Positions 52,021 to 61,001 of a stretch of DNA of 64,000 bases are shown piece after piece; position 1 is the stretch's first letter, and each line of letters begins with the position of its first letter. The DNA is taken from assembly GCA_038527215.1 (NCBI GenBank), contig JBCBGC010000028.1:1-64000 (forward strand), written 5' to 3'. A model generated the notes under the pieces. The model did not search any database, was not told the DNA's origin, and saw nothing but the letters and a program-made list of their open reading frames with translations. Made by a program: the position numbers and the translations under genes. This DNA comes from JAWPMV01 sp038527215 (GTDB taxonomy: Bacteria; Bacteroidota; Bacteroidia; J057).

Positions 52021-53130
52021 GTCAAGGTAGGCGGAGCGGATTTCGCGCGCCATCCGCTCTGAGGTGAATTGCCGGGCATAAGCTCGACCTGCTGCGATCA
52101 TTTTTTTCCGAAGCGCCTCATCTCCCAATCCTCGCTGCACGGCCTCAGCTATCGCTTCCGGGTTACGCACATCTACATAGATGCTTCCAGGCCCTCCAGC
52201 CTCTGGCAGAGAACTATTCTGCCCACTTACCACGGGCGTCCCACTCCAAAGGGCCTCCAGCAAGGGTAAACCGAATCCTTCAAACAGGGAAGGATATAGT
52301 AGCAAACTAGCTTGCTGATATAAGAGGGGTACTTCAGCCCAGGCCATTTTGGGAAGAAAGCGTACCAAATGCTCCAGCTTTTTTTCCTGAATAAAGGCTT
52401 CCATTTTTTTTCGATAAGCCCTCCCTTCTCCCAGAATCAAAAAAGGTAGCTGAGCATCCGCAGGCAGCAGCATCCAGGCTTCCAGGGCCTTCAGCAGATT
52501 TTTCCGTTCAGTCAGCGCCCCCACCGCCAGGACAAAGGCCGCTGGGAGTTGATACTTTTCCCGCAGGGCCTGTTTCTCCTGTTGGCTAGCCATGTGCTGG
52601 AATTGACGATCGCAGGGTTGATAAATGACCCGGATTCTGTCTTCCGTGATCGGGTAGTGGGCCAATACATCTCGTTTGGTTTGCTCACTGATAGCGATGA
52701 CCAGGTCCGCTTGCTGGCAGGCATGCTTCCACTTCCGGTCATAGATGAACCTATCCCAACTGCTATAATGCTGGGGATAATGTTTGAAGATCAGGTCATG
52801 CATGGTCACCACCTGCCGGACCTGCGGCTGCTTTCCCCCTCGGGGCAATTCATGGCTTAAGCCATGGTAAAGGTTAAGCTGATCCCCGGACCAAAAAGTA
52901 GGGATCTGCCAGGTGCGCCATAAGCTGCCTCCTCTGGGGCCGACCCGAAGGTGGACTCGGGGGTGCTTTTCAAAAAGTTGGGTCCGGGTTTGACTGGAAA
53001 AACGCGGGGTGTACAGGACAATTTCGTCCTCCTCATGGGCAGCGAGTAAGCCGCTCACCAGGGTACGACTGTAGTTTCCCAGTCCGGTGTAATTGTGGAA
53101 TAAACGTTTGGCGTCAAATCCCCAGCGCAT
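52012..53130 (-). CDS. GT4 glycosyltransferase
   Basis: The 372-residue GT-B enzyme has N-terminal DAKRLFHNYTGLGNYSRTLV (glycine-loop contact), TMHDLIFKHYPQHY and VIAISEQTKRDVLAHY, and in the C-terminal domain FVLAVGALTERKNLLKALEA and the retaining-type E-x7-E motif YPSLFEGFGLPLLEALWSGTP in parts. It transfers a sugar from an NDP- or GDP-donor in surface polysaccharide synthesis. No partner genes adjoin it; it lies 6 nt after the GCS2-CBS gene on the same strand. Confidence 0.92.
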   Translation of the reverse strand: MRWGFDAKRLFHNYTGLGNYSRTLVSGLLAAHEEDEIVLYTPRFSSQTRTQLFEKHPRVHLRVGPRGGSLWRTWQIPTFWSGDQLNLYHGLSHELPRGGKQPQVRQVVTMHDLIFKHYPQHYSSWDRFIYDRKWKHACQQADLVIAISEQTKRDVLAHYPITEDRIRVIYQPCDRQFQHMASQQEKQALREKYQLPAAFVLAVGALTERKNLLKALEAWMLLPADAQLPFLILGEGRAYRKKMEAFIQEKKLEHLVRFLPKMAWAEVPLLYQQASLLLYPSLFEGFGLPLLEALWSGTPVVSGQNSSLPEAGGPGSIYVDVRNPEAIAEAVQRGLGDEALRKKMIAAGRAYARQFTSERMAREIRSAYLDLL

Positions 53131-53136
53131 ACGGGC

Positions 53137-55065
53137 CTATTTTCGCTTCCTCGCCAGGCGTTTGATCAGGTTACTGGTAATGGTGAGGAATTCAGTTTCG
53201 GTAATCAAGCCCACTAATTTCTCATTTTTTAGCACAGGTAAACAACTCACTTTTTCTTTTTGCATGATTTCCATCGCCCGGGTAATGGAGTCTTCCGGAG
53301 AAATAGAGATCGGAGTGGGCACCATGATTTCCTTGGCCGTAGGCATACCTTCCTTGCTTTCCTGTACCTGCTGCTCTCCTAGATAGCGGAGCAAGCGACG
53401 CATGGTGATTAAGCCAACCAGACGTCCTTCTTTATCCTCTACAGGAATATGCCGGATCGTCCGCCAATTCATAAAACTGGTTACCAAATCAAGAATGTCA
53501 TCTTCCTCCACCGTAATCAGATCTGTCTGCATAAACTCCTCCACCAGCAGGGCGGTAGGTTCATACTCAAGATCGTCGGCATTGGCCAAATCCCATTCAT
53601 GGACGGGCTTACCTTCGTGCTGATGCTTGTATATGCTCGCGGTGATCGCGGCAATCACCTCGTCTCGGGGCAAACCTTCACGAGAAATTTTATCATAGGA
53701 ATCCAGCATCCAGCAGGAACCCGTCTGAGAATTTTCAGCCCGGGCCTCAATGATGCCGAGATAATAATCTATGTCTTCTTTTTTGATCTGCGCCTTTTCC
53801 AGTCCCTGCCGAGAAATGGGCAAGAGTTCTTTCCGAATCAACTCAGAAGGAGAAATGCGCTTACCGTTGAACCAACGTAGCTGGGTTTCCATTCCAAAAC
53901 GGGAAGCGGCAAAGAAGTTAGCTTTGGCTACGGAGAAATCCATGTGCTGGGAGACATCGGGATACTCATCTCCGATGCCATTCATCATACCGATCCAGAA
54001 GGCGGCATTGGCCATGGCATCCGGCAAACTCGGACCTGCAGGGAAAATGCGGTTTTCGATCCTCAAATGGGGCTTCCCATTCGGTGAGATGCCGTAGCAA
54101 GGTCGGTTCCAACGATAGACAGTAGAATTGTGAATATTGAGGGCTCTCAACTTAGGTGTAATGCCATTGCGCATTTTTTCAAAAACATCCTCATCCACAT
54201 CCGTACTAAGTAGCACCTGGAAGCGGGCAATATCCTCCTGATAAATCTCCATCAAAGAGTCCTTCAGCCAATCACTGCCAAAGGTCACCCGGGGACTCCG
54301 ATCCCGGAAGTGCTCGGTCAGGGTACGGATATCGATCGATTGCTGGAAGAGGGCAATGCGGGTTTCCTTCCACAACCTTCTGCCAAATAACATAGGAGAA
54401 TTTACCGCGATGGCCATAGAAGGACCGGCCAGGGCCTGGGCAGCATTGTATTTTGCGACAAAATCATCTGGCGTCACCTGCAAGTGTACCTGAAAGCTGG
54501 TATTGCAGGCCTCCAACATGGCCGTATCCTGTTTGAAATTCAGTTCGTCGATGCCACTCAGGCGCAGTTCAAAGGCTTCTCCCCTTAACTGCTTCAAGCC
54601 GTCCATCAGGGCTCGATATCGGTCCAGAGGGGTGATGTTGGAGATCTCCACATCTGCTTTTCGGATAGTGGGAAGAATACCTGCCAGCAAAATGGAGGCA
54701 CCCAGGCTTTCATGCACCACCCGATGCGCTTCGTCCAGCGTTTCCTTCAGGCTTTTATGCATGGAAGAGAAACAATCTCCCGTAAAGGTCAACGGTTTCA
54801 GATTGGCCTCCAGGTTGAAGTTGGCCAGTTCTGAGGTAAACATATCATTGTCGATGGCTTGCAAGGCCTCCAGGTTTCCGTGCATAGGTTTCCAGAATTT
54901 GTCCACCAAACACATTTCCTGTTCAGCCCCAATGCGAATCGTGTCAGTCTCAAACCAACCTTCTTCCAACATTTTTTCCAGAGCCATCGCATCCCGGAGA
55001 AGATGACGCACAAACTGTTGCTGCTCTTCCCGGCTCCGAACCGATTTTACGTTAAGATCTCCCAT
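53137..55065 (-). CDS. GCS2 glutamate-cysteine ligase-like enzyme fused to a CBS pair
   Basis: The 642-residue protein has a GCS2-type carboxylate-amine ligase domain at about 30-440 (IRIGAEQEMCLVD; FNLEANLKP; SFQVHLQVTPDD; AIAVNSPMLFGRRLWKETR; HLRIENRIFPAGPS). Two CBS domains follow at about 510-640 (FMQTDLITVEEDDILDL, PVEDKEGRLVGLITMRRL; MVPTPISISPEDSI, PVLKNEKLVGLITETEF). It probably joins Glu or another carboxylate to an amine, and the CBS pair suggests control by adenine nucleotides. The true substrate, Cys or otherwise, is not fixed by sequence. A hairpin lies in its leader. Confidence 0.85.
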   Translation of the reverse strand: MGDLNVKSVRSREEQQQFVRHLLRDAMALEKMLEEGWFETDTIRIGAEQEMCLVDKFWKPMHGNLEALQAIDNDMFTSELANFNLEANLKPLTFTGDCFSSMHKSLKETLDEAHRVVHESLGASILLAGILPTIRKADVEISNITPLDRYRALMDGLKQLRGEAFELRLSGIDELNFKQDTAMLEACNTSFQVHLQVTPDDFVAKYNAAQALAGPSMAIAVNSPMLFGRRLWKETRIALFQQSIDIRTLTEHFRDRSPRVTFGSDWLKDSLMEIYQEDIARFQVLLSTDVDEDVFEKMRNGITPKLRALNIHNSTVYRWNRPCYGISPNGKPHLRIENRIFPAGPSLPDAMANAAFWIGMMNGIGDEYPDVSQHMDFSVAKANFFAASRFGMETQLRWFNGKRISPSELIRKELLPISRQGLEKAQIKKEDIDYYLGIIEARAENSQTGSCWMLDSYDKISREGLPRDEVIAAITASIYKHQHEGKPVHEWDLANADDLEYEPTALLVEEFMQTDLITVEEDDILDLVTSFMNWRTIRHIPVEDKEGRLVGLITMRRLLRYLGEQQVQESKEGMPTAKEIMVPTPISISPEDSITRAMEIMQKEKVSCLPVLKNEKLVGLITETEFLTITSNLIKRLARKRK

Positions 55066-55095
55066 AATCGAATATAAGAATTATTTATGCTGGGC

Positions 55096-55123
55096 AAAAA
55101 GCCGATTCTTCGTAATGATCGGC
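55096..55123 (-). terminator. Hairpin with T-tract in the GCS2-CBS leader
   Basis: GCCGAT pairs with ATCGGC (55101-55123). On the minus strand the stem is followed by TTTTT. Being upstream of the minus gene at 55065 and with no minus gene to the right, it may be an attenuator. The stem is short. Confidence 0.35.
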
Positions 55124-55194
55124 TTGGGGAGATTGACATCCTGACGGACATTTAGTACATTTTCGTACTAATTCGCTAATACTCTACCAAACCC

Positions 55195-57339
55195 ATGCAA
55201 TTCCAATCTTGCTCTCTGAGCGGAAAAAGGAGACCTATGCTCCTTTTTTCTCTCGCTTTACTCCTGGGCGGATGTGACGCCCTTTACAAAACCTATGGGC
55301 TTAAATGGCCCACCAAGGCAAAACATAAAACCCATTGCGAAAACTGCCAGGTGTCCCGGGACATCCGCGAAAGTTTCCAATTGGAAATTGGAGAGGAGAT
55401 CTATCTCCAAACCAATGCGTACCAATGGTTGAAAAAAGCCCTGGGCAATGCCCGCAAAGACGGACTCACCGTAGAATTTGTGCTATACGAGCCCTATAGC
55501 TGTGATTATCAGGGCCCTGAGTTGGCTTTGCCGCCTGGCTTTAGAGGAGAAGCTCAATTCCTAAAGGGCCAGATTCTCAAGCCTACTTACCGTAAAAAAC
55601 TCCTCAAAGTCTGGGAACAAGACAAGCAGGCCTGGGAGGATGCCAGGGCAGAACGCATTCGCCAACTTCGGCTCAATATGTCCAACGGAGATGCTGCCGC
55701 AGTAAAAAATTTCGATCAGCTATCATCGCAAAAATGGCAACCCAGAGAGGAGCGAATCTTCCTCGGCAAAAACCCAATGCCCCCTGGTAGCCGTTATGCT
55801 GTCAATCTGTTGCTGATCGGGAAAAAGCGGGTTTGCCGCATCCAACATATCAATACCAGCTGTGGAGAAAGGTATCAGGAAAGGGTCCCGCTCGCTTACG
55901 CCAGCCGAAAAGGCAGGGGGATCGTAGAGTTTCCCCCTCGTACCCGACAGGATACGGTCTTCGTTCCCTTTCAGGTAGGCAGTGCCACCATTCCCCAGTC
56001 TCCGCTGGCCGATGCCGTAAGGCGCATGCAACTGGACAGCAGCAATCTTTTTTCCGTCAGCATCCGGGCTTTTGCTTCTGTTGAGGGAGATATTGACGAT
56101 AATGATTGCCTGGCAGGGAAAAGGGCCCAGCGGCTCAAACGGAAGCTAGCCGAGTATACCCCTGCTCAAATCGGAGAAGGCATCCCCGTCTATTTTGAAA
56201 CCCGTTGGGAAAAGTTCTATCAACAAGTGTATGAAAAAACGGGAAGGAGACCGAGGAAAAGCAATGAGGATTGGCGGCAGTTTATCAACAGCAATCCCGA
56301 ATTTCGTCGGACCAATGAGGCCCTCCTGGCTGAGCAGCGAATCGCAGAAATCATCCTGGAGTATGAGGTTCCGCTCACGCCTTCCGAGGAAGAGCGTTAT
56401 GCCTTCAACCAACTCGTTTCGCTCGTCGATACGCTTAGCAAATCAGAGGGGCCGCTGGTAGACCTGAATCTGATGAAAATGGCCCTGGAGCATCAGGCCT
56501 TTTTGTTCCATCGCTATGAGCAGGCCGAGGCCCGACAGGATCGATTCATTGAGATGAGGTATCCCGTATCTCCGGAATTTGGAGACCTCATCCTGAACCA
56601 GTTTGCCATGCAGTCCCAGCACTTTTCGGGCCAGCGGGGCTCCATCAATGCCCTGGAACAATTAGCGACCCTCAAGGAGCTCATGACTCAAATGCCTGCT
56701 AACGCCCTCTGGGTCTACAACAAGTTGGTCTACCAAATCGAGCATTTCTCCCAACTGTACGGTCGGGAACCCAGCCTCACGCCTGAACGACTGTTTGCTG
56801 AAATCGACTCCATTTCCGGTTTGCTCCAGGACTGGCCCGGCCTGGAGTTGGATCGCCTCAAGCTCAATTATCACTACCAGATGGCGAACTCCTATTTTAC
56901 CGATTTCGAGAGCCGCATGGCCCGTAAATATTCCGCTACGCAGATTTATGAAAGTGTGAAGGATGATTCTCTCACGGAAGCGCGGGCCTTAAAATTCGCC
57001 AAATTGTTTGTGGCAGCTGGGGCCCAGAAAGAAGCAGTACAAATACTCGAGCCTTTTATCCAGAAATACGAGCGCTCTAAATACGTCAGCGATGAATCCC
57101 TCTACCAGTATTTCCTCCAAATCATGTACACCCATCCTGAAGTATCTCCCGGCAACAATACGCCTGGGTTCCTCTTACGGGCCCACCGACTCCTTTCTCC
57201 TGAGGCCTGGTGCGGGGTCTTTAAAGCGCCTTGTGGAATTAGTTTTCAGGCCCTGGACCAGGAAAAATTGAAAGATTTGTACTGCGAAAGCTGCACCCAT
57301 GCTTTTGACTATCTGGAAGCAGCTTCTCCTCGTTATTAA
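55195..57339 (+). CDS. Large envelope lipoprotein with OmpA-like segment
   Basis: The 714-residue protein has a basic N-region (GKRRP), a hydrophobic stretch and lipobox LLLGGC at Cys27. Residues 45-60 hold a paired KTHCENCQVS motif and the C-terminus another (LYCESCTHAFDY). The part at about 255-320 (TVFVPFQVGSATIPQSPLAD then RAFASVEGDI, KRAQRLKRKLAEY) resembles an OmpA-like peptidoglycan-binding fold. Residues about 440-690 look helical and TPR-like. It may tie outer membrane and cell wall. Met15 (55237) is a less likely start because it would lack the basic N-region. Confidence 0.65.
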   Translation: MQFQSCSLSGKRRPMLLFSLALLLGGCDALYKTYGLKWPTKAKHKTHCENCQVSRDIRESFQLEIGEEIYLQTNAYQWLKKALGNARKDGLTVEFVLYEPYSCDYQGPELALPPGFRGEAQFLKGQILKPTYRKKLLKVWEQDKQAWEDARAERIRQLRLNMSNGDAAAVKNFDQLSSQKWQPREERIFLGKNPMPPGSRYAVNLLLIGKKRVCRIQHINTSCGERYQERVPLAYASRKGRGIVEFPPRTRQDTVFVPFQVGSATIPQSPLADAVRRMQLDSSNLFSVSIRAFASVEGDIDDNDCLAGKRAQRLKRKLAEYTPAQIGEGIPVYFETRWEKFYQQVYEKTGRRPRKSNEDWRQFINSNPEFRRTNEALLAEQRIAEIILEYEVPLTPSEEERYAFNQLVSLVDTLSKSEGPLVDLNLMKMALEHQAFLFHRYEQAEARQDRFIEMRYPVSPEFGDLILNQFAMQSQHFSGQRGSINALEQLATLKELMTQMPANALWVYNKLVYQIEHFSQLYGREPSLTPERLFAEIDSISGLLQDWPGLELDRLKLNYHYQMANSYFTDFESRMARKYSATQIYESVKDDSLTEARALKFAKLFVAAGAQKEAVQILEPFIQKYERSKYVSDESLYQYFLQIMYTHPEVSPGNNTPGFLLRAHRLLSPEAWCGVFKAPCGISFQALDQEKLKDLYCESCTHAFDYLEAASPRY

Positions 57340-57356
57340 CCTGAAATTTTTGGTGG

Positions 57357-57395
57357 AAAAAAGCCGGCAAATGGACATCCATTCGCCGGCTTTTT
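57357..57395 (+). terminator. Intrinsic terminator
   Basis: GCCGGCAAATGG pairs with CCATTCGCCGGC (57363-57390), with A-run before and TTTTT after. It separates the lipoprotein gene from uvrB and could act in both directions. Confidence 0.85.
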
Positions 57396-57422
57396 CGTAG
57401 TTTCACATACACCCACCTACCT

Positions 57423-59447
57423 ATGTCTGATTTTCGTTTCGATTTACAATCCGAGTATAAACCTGCCGGAGACCAACCTGCAGCGATCAAGCAATTGATA
57501 GAAGGCATCGAAGGGGGCGAAAAGCATCAAACCCTCCTGGGCGTAACGGGCTCTGGTAAAACCTTCACCATTGCCAATGTGATTGCCACATTGCAAAAGC
57601 CCACCCTCATCATTAGCCATAATAAAACCCTGGCGGCCCAGCTATACGGGGAATTCAAAGAGTTTTTTCCCGATAATCTCGTCGAGTATTTTATTTCCTA
57701 CTACGACTATTATCAGCCCGAGGCTTTTATCCCCGCCACCAATACCTACATAGAAAAAGACCTGCAGATCAACCAGGACATCGAAAAGCTGCGCTTACGG
57801 GCTACCACCGCCCTTTGCATGGACCGGAGAGATGTGATCGTGGTGGCTTCTGTTTCCTGTATCTACGGTATCGGTCGTCCGGAAGATTTTGAGGCGAATA
57901 TCTATTATGGCAATGTGGGACAGGTTATTACCCAGGATGCTTTTCTGGATCGTCTGGTCCGCCTTTTCTATAGCCGAAGCCAGGCCAAGTTAGAACCGGG
58001 AAAATTTCGGGTAAAAGGGGATACCATCGAGATTTATCCTGCCTATGATGATTATGGGGTGCGCTTCATCTTTTTCGACAATGAGATCGAAAAGATCCAG
58101 CGCATCGATATAGATACCGGACGAAAAGTCGAGGAACTGCGGGATTATACCCTTTATCCTGCCAACCTCTTTGTCACCCGCCGGGAAACCCTGAATAAAT
58201 CCATCGTGGAAATCCAGGATGATTTGGTGAAGCAAGTAGATTATTTTGAGGCACAAGGCATGTTCCTGGAAGCCAACCGCCTCAAGGAGCGAACCGAATT
58301 TGACCTGGAAATGATGCGGGAGTTGGGCTATTGCTCAGGCATTGAGAACTATTCTCGCTATCTGGCAGAAAGAGAGCCCGGCAGTCGGCCTTATTGCTTG
58401 CTGGATTATTTCCCGGATGACTTTCTCGTGATCATTGATGAAAGCCACGTAACCGTGCCGCAGGTCCGCGCCATGTACCATGGAGACCGTTCCCGAAAAT
58501 TCACGCTGGTGGAGCATGGCTTCCGTCTGCCTTCGGCCCTGGACAACCGTCCGCAGAAATTTGAGGAATTCAATTCTCTGGTCAACCAGATCGTTTATAT
58601 GAGCGCCACCCCCTCTGAATATGAGCTGGAAAAAAGCGATGGGGTAGTGGTGGAACAAATCGTTCGGCCCACGGGTCTGCTCGATCCTCCGGTAGAAGTG
58701 CGCCCTTGTGGAAATCAGGTGGATGACTTGCTGGACGAAGTAGACAATGAGGTTAAGAAGGGCAATCGGGTTTTGGTAACTACCCTGACCAAAAGAATGT
58801 CTGAGGAATTGACGACCTATCTGGGAGACCTCGGCATTAAAGCTCGTTACCTTCACTCCGATATCGAAGCCCTGGACCGGGTGGATATTCTCCGTGGCTT
58901 GCGACAGGGAAAGTTTGATGTACTGGTAGGGGTCAACCTCCTGCGGGAAGGCCTGGACTTACCAGAAGTATCTTTGGTGGCCATCCTGGATGCCGACAAG
59001 GAAGGCTTCCTCCGTTCCGGACAGTCTCTGATTCAGACTGCGGGACGAGCGGCCCGCCATGAGAAAGGCCGGGTCATCATGTATGGGGACAAAGTAACTG
59101 ATTCCATGCGCAAGCTCATCGAGGAGACGGAATATCGTCGAACCAAACAAATGGCTTATAACGAAGAGCATGGCATCACCCCTCGCTCTGTGAAGCGGGC
59201 CAAGAAAGACGTCTTCGAGGAAGCCCTTGGAAACCGGGCCAAGACCTATGATGAATTCGAAGAAAAAGTGAACATCGCCGCGGAGGAAGCGGCCGAATAT
59301 ATGGAGGTAGATGAGCTGAAGAAAAAAATCGCCAACATCCGTAAGCAGATGGAAGCGGCCGCTAAGGAACTAGAGTTCATTGAAGCGGCCCGCCTGCGCG
59401 ATGAAATGCTCGCCTATCAGGCCTTGTTGAAAGAGCGCCGGGTGTAA
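57423..59447 (+). CDS. uvrB: Excinuclease ABC subunit B
   Basis: The 674-residue helicase-like protein of nucleotide excision repair has Walker A GVTGSGKT (40-47), the beta-hairpin YYDYYQPEAF that inserts into the DNA, IIDESHVTVPQ, the SF2 helicase motifs LHSDIEALDR, REGLDLPEVSLVAILDAD and QTAGRAARH, and a C-terminal UVR domain (IRKQMEAAAKELEFIEAARL) that contacts UvrC. The length and ends are normal. It is not clustered with uvrA or uvrC. Confidence 0.98.
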   Translation: MSDFRFDLQSEYKPAGDQPAAIKQLIEGIEGGEKHQTLLGVTGSGKTFTIANVIATLQKPTLIISHNKTLAAQLYGEFKEFFPDNLVEYFISYYDYYQPEAFIPATNTYIEKDLQINQDIEKLRLRATTALCMDRRDVIVVASVSCIYGIGRPEDFEANIYYGNVGQVITQDAFLDRLVRLFYSRSQAKLEPGKFRVKGDTIEIYPAYDDYGVRFIFFDNEIEKIQRIDIDTGRKVEELRDYTLYPANLFVTRRETLNKSIVEIQDDLVKQVDYFEAQGMFLEANRLKERTEFDLEMMRELGYCSGIENYSRYLAEREPGSRPYCLLDYFPDDFLVIIDESHVTVPQVRAMYHGDRSRKFTLVEHGFRLPSALDNRPQKFEEFNSLVNQIVYMSATPSEYELEKSDGVVVEQIVRPTGLLDPPVEVRPCGNQVDDLLDEVDNEVKKGNRVLVTTLTKRMSEELTTYLGDLGIKARYLHSDIEALDRVDILRGLRQGKFDVLVGVNLLREGLDLPEVSLVAILDADKEGFLRSGQSLIQTAGRAARHEKGRVIMYGDKVTDSMRKLIEETEYRRTKQMAYNEEHGITPRSVKRAKKDVFEEALGNRAKTYDEFEEKVNIAAEEAAEYMEVDELKKKIANIRKQMEAAAKELEFIEAARLRDEMLAYQALLKERRV

Positions 59448-59533
59448 GACTGAAATTTATTTCATACTAAAGCCCGCGTACCAGCGTTGTAAATTCACGC
59501 AGCTTTTCCCTATCAGCAAATGAGATAATTGTT

Positions 59534-59552
59534 CCCTCAAAGGGTCTTTTTT
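59534..59552 (+). terminator. Weak terminator candidate after uvrB
   Basis: CCCTCAAAGGG forms a short stem followed by TCTTTTTTT. The stem has only four pairs. Confidence 0.3.
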
Positions 59553-59576
59553 TGTTGACCAGGCTGTAAGAATGCT

Positions 59577-60026
59577 ATGAAGACTTGCTTCGTTATTTTA
59601 TGTTTCACGATGACCTTTTCGTCATTGCGGGCTCAAGCGCCTACGGACGTATATCACGTAGACCGCACGGCTGAAAAGCGGATTTGTCATCTCCCTCTCT
59701 TGTACTTCCTTCCCAATTCTGCCGAGTTGGATCCTGATTACCTCTCGGACCTCGCATTCATTGCGTATTACCTTAAGAAGAACCGTCGCCTCAAGCTGCG
59801 GCTCCGACCGGAAATTGCGCCGCATCCGGATGACCCGGCACGTAAGCTGCTGACGGAAGAAAGGCTTTCTTATCTGATTTGGCTGCTGGAGGATCGATAC
59901 AAAATCCCTCCAAAACGCATCATCAGAGACGAATATGCCCAGCTTTCCCGTAACTATCGCGGCAATCCACCGGCTATCCCGGTGACCAAGCGACGCATTC
60001 TCTGTGAATGTGAGTGGAAAAAGTAA
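59577..60026 (+). CDS. Small secreted OmpA-like protein
   Basis: The 149-residue protein has a signal peptide (1-19, SSLRAQ). The mature part reads LLYFLPNSAELDPDYLSDLA, RLKLRLRPEIAPHPDD, LLTEERLSYLIWLLE and KRRILCECEW. This follows the OmpA C-terminal domain order (F-x-x-x-S-x-L, then L-x-G-x-x-D-x-x-G, S-x-x-R-A-x-x-V) in a degenerate form. It may bind peptidoglycan weakly or have changed function. It converges with the outer-membrane protein gene at 60039. Confidence 0.6.
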   Translation: MKTCFVILCFTMTFSSLRAQAPTDVYHVDRTAEKRICHLPLLYFLPNSAELDPDYLSDLAFIAYYLKKNRRLKLRLRPEIAPHPDDPARKLLTEERLSYLIWLLEDRYKIPPKRIIRDEYAQLSRNYRGNPPAIPVTKRRILCECEWKK

Positions 60027-60038
60027 GAAAGACGGGTT

Positions 60039-60728
60039 CTAAAACAACAACACCCCAATCCCAGCCTTGAGATTGAAGGAGAAATAGCCGCGTAAGCGGT
60101 TAGTGGCGGCCTGTTTGGTGAACTGTAGCGCCTCCTCCAGGGGAATGCGCCCGGCATTGATGAGCCATCCGGCATCAAGGCCCCACTGAAAGGTAAAGTG
60201 ATCATTAAAGATTCGCTGGCTCCCCAGACTGACATTTAAGAGCCAATCTCCAAAGCTGGCTGAACTCCCAGGGTCTTGCGGAGGGAACTTCCCCTCCGGA
60301 TCAAAGGCCTGGTATTGCATGGCTTGAATACCGCCAGATACATAGAGGCCCAGCGGGGCAATGTTGCCTCGGCGCAGGAAACTATACATGCGAAAGCTGG
60401 CCCCCACACTCCAACCCTCTAACTGCAGCGCTCCGGCCAGGTTGCGAAACTCGTAAGGAGTTTCGGTACGGAATCGCCCAAAAGAAACCAGGAAGGAACT
60501 CCGGCGACTTAAGACCCTTTCCATGCTGACCCCCCAGCGAAAATTGAAAGAGAGAGAAGAATCGTTATCGAGAAAAAAGCGCCCCAGGGTTGGGCCACCA
60601 TAAGCTTCAACAGATATGGGGGTGAGTTTCCCCACATATCCAGGGACCTGTCCGTAGGCAGAGGTGCCTAGCAGCAACGTAAAGAGGAGCGGTCCCCACC
60701 AACTTAGTCGTTGGCTAAAAGCCTGCAT
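60039..60728 (-). CDS. Outer-membrane beta-barrel protein
   Basis: The 229-residue protein has a signal peptide (about 1-26, SAYGQ) and alternating amphipathic strands with aromatic ends, closing with FNLKAGIGVLLF, as usual for barrels assembled by BamA. I would expect about eight to ten strands. The family cannot be named (PorT-like by size). It is the last gene of the four-gene minus operon with the DUF4178 proteins, 18 nt after the small protein gene. Confidence 0.65.
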   Translation of the reverse strand: MQAFSQRLSWWGPLLFTLLLGTSAYGQVPGYVGKLTPISVEAYGGPTLGRFFLDNDSSLSFNFRWGVSMERVLSRRSSFLVSFGRFRTETPYEFRNLAGALQLEGWSVGASFRMYSFLRRGNIAPLGLYVSGGIQAMQYQAFDPEGKFPPQDPGSSASFGDWLLNVSLGSQRIFNDHFTFQWGLDAGWLINAGRIPLEEALQFTKQAATNRLRGYFSFNLKAGIGVLLF

Positions 60729-60746
60729 AGGATTGAGTTGCTTCAG

Positions 60747-60992
60747 TTATTTTCCGTATCCTGGACCACCCCCGGTTACGCCACGGAAAAGGTAGTAGGA
60801 ACGAAAAGTCCGCCCCAGGCAAGCCCCATCACGGGACTGATAATAGTTTGGACAGTTTTTCTTGATCACGCTCATGGTCGCCGGGTCTTGAAGGCCCCCT
60901 ACGCCCCATCCGCGGACAGAGCCTGCATAAGCTACGCCCCCAATTACCAGGGCAATGATCAAGGCTGGAGTACGAAGATTTCTTACCATCAC
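60747..60992 (-). CDS. Small membrane or secreted protein, 81 residues
   Basis: I do not recognise the family. There is a hydrophobic N-terminal segment (10-24), a Gly-rich middle (GSVRGWGVGGLQDP), two Cys (KKNCPNYY, DGACLGRTF) and a YLFRGVTGGGPGYGK tail. It lies 9 nt after the large DUF4178 gene and 18 nt before the barrel gene, so it is in their operon. Confidence 0.55.
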   Translation of the reverse strand: MMVRNLRTPALIIALVIGGVAYAGSVRGWGVGGLQDPATMSVIKKNCPNYYQSRDGACLGRTFRSYYLFRGVTGGGPGYGK

Positions 60993-61001
60993 TTAAACAG
61001 A

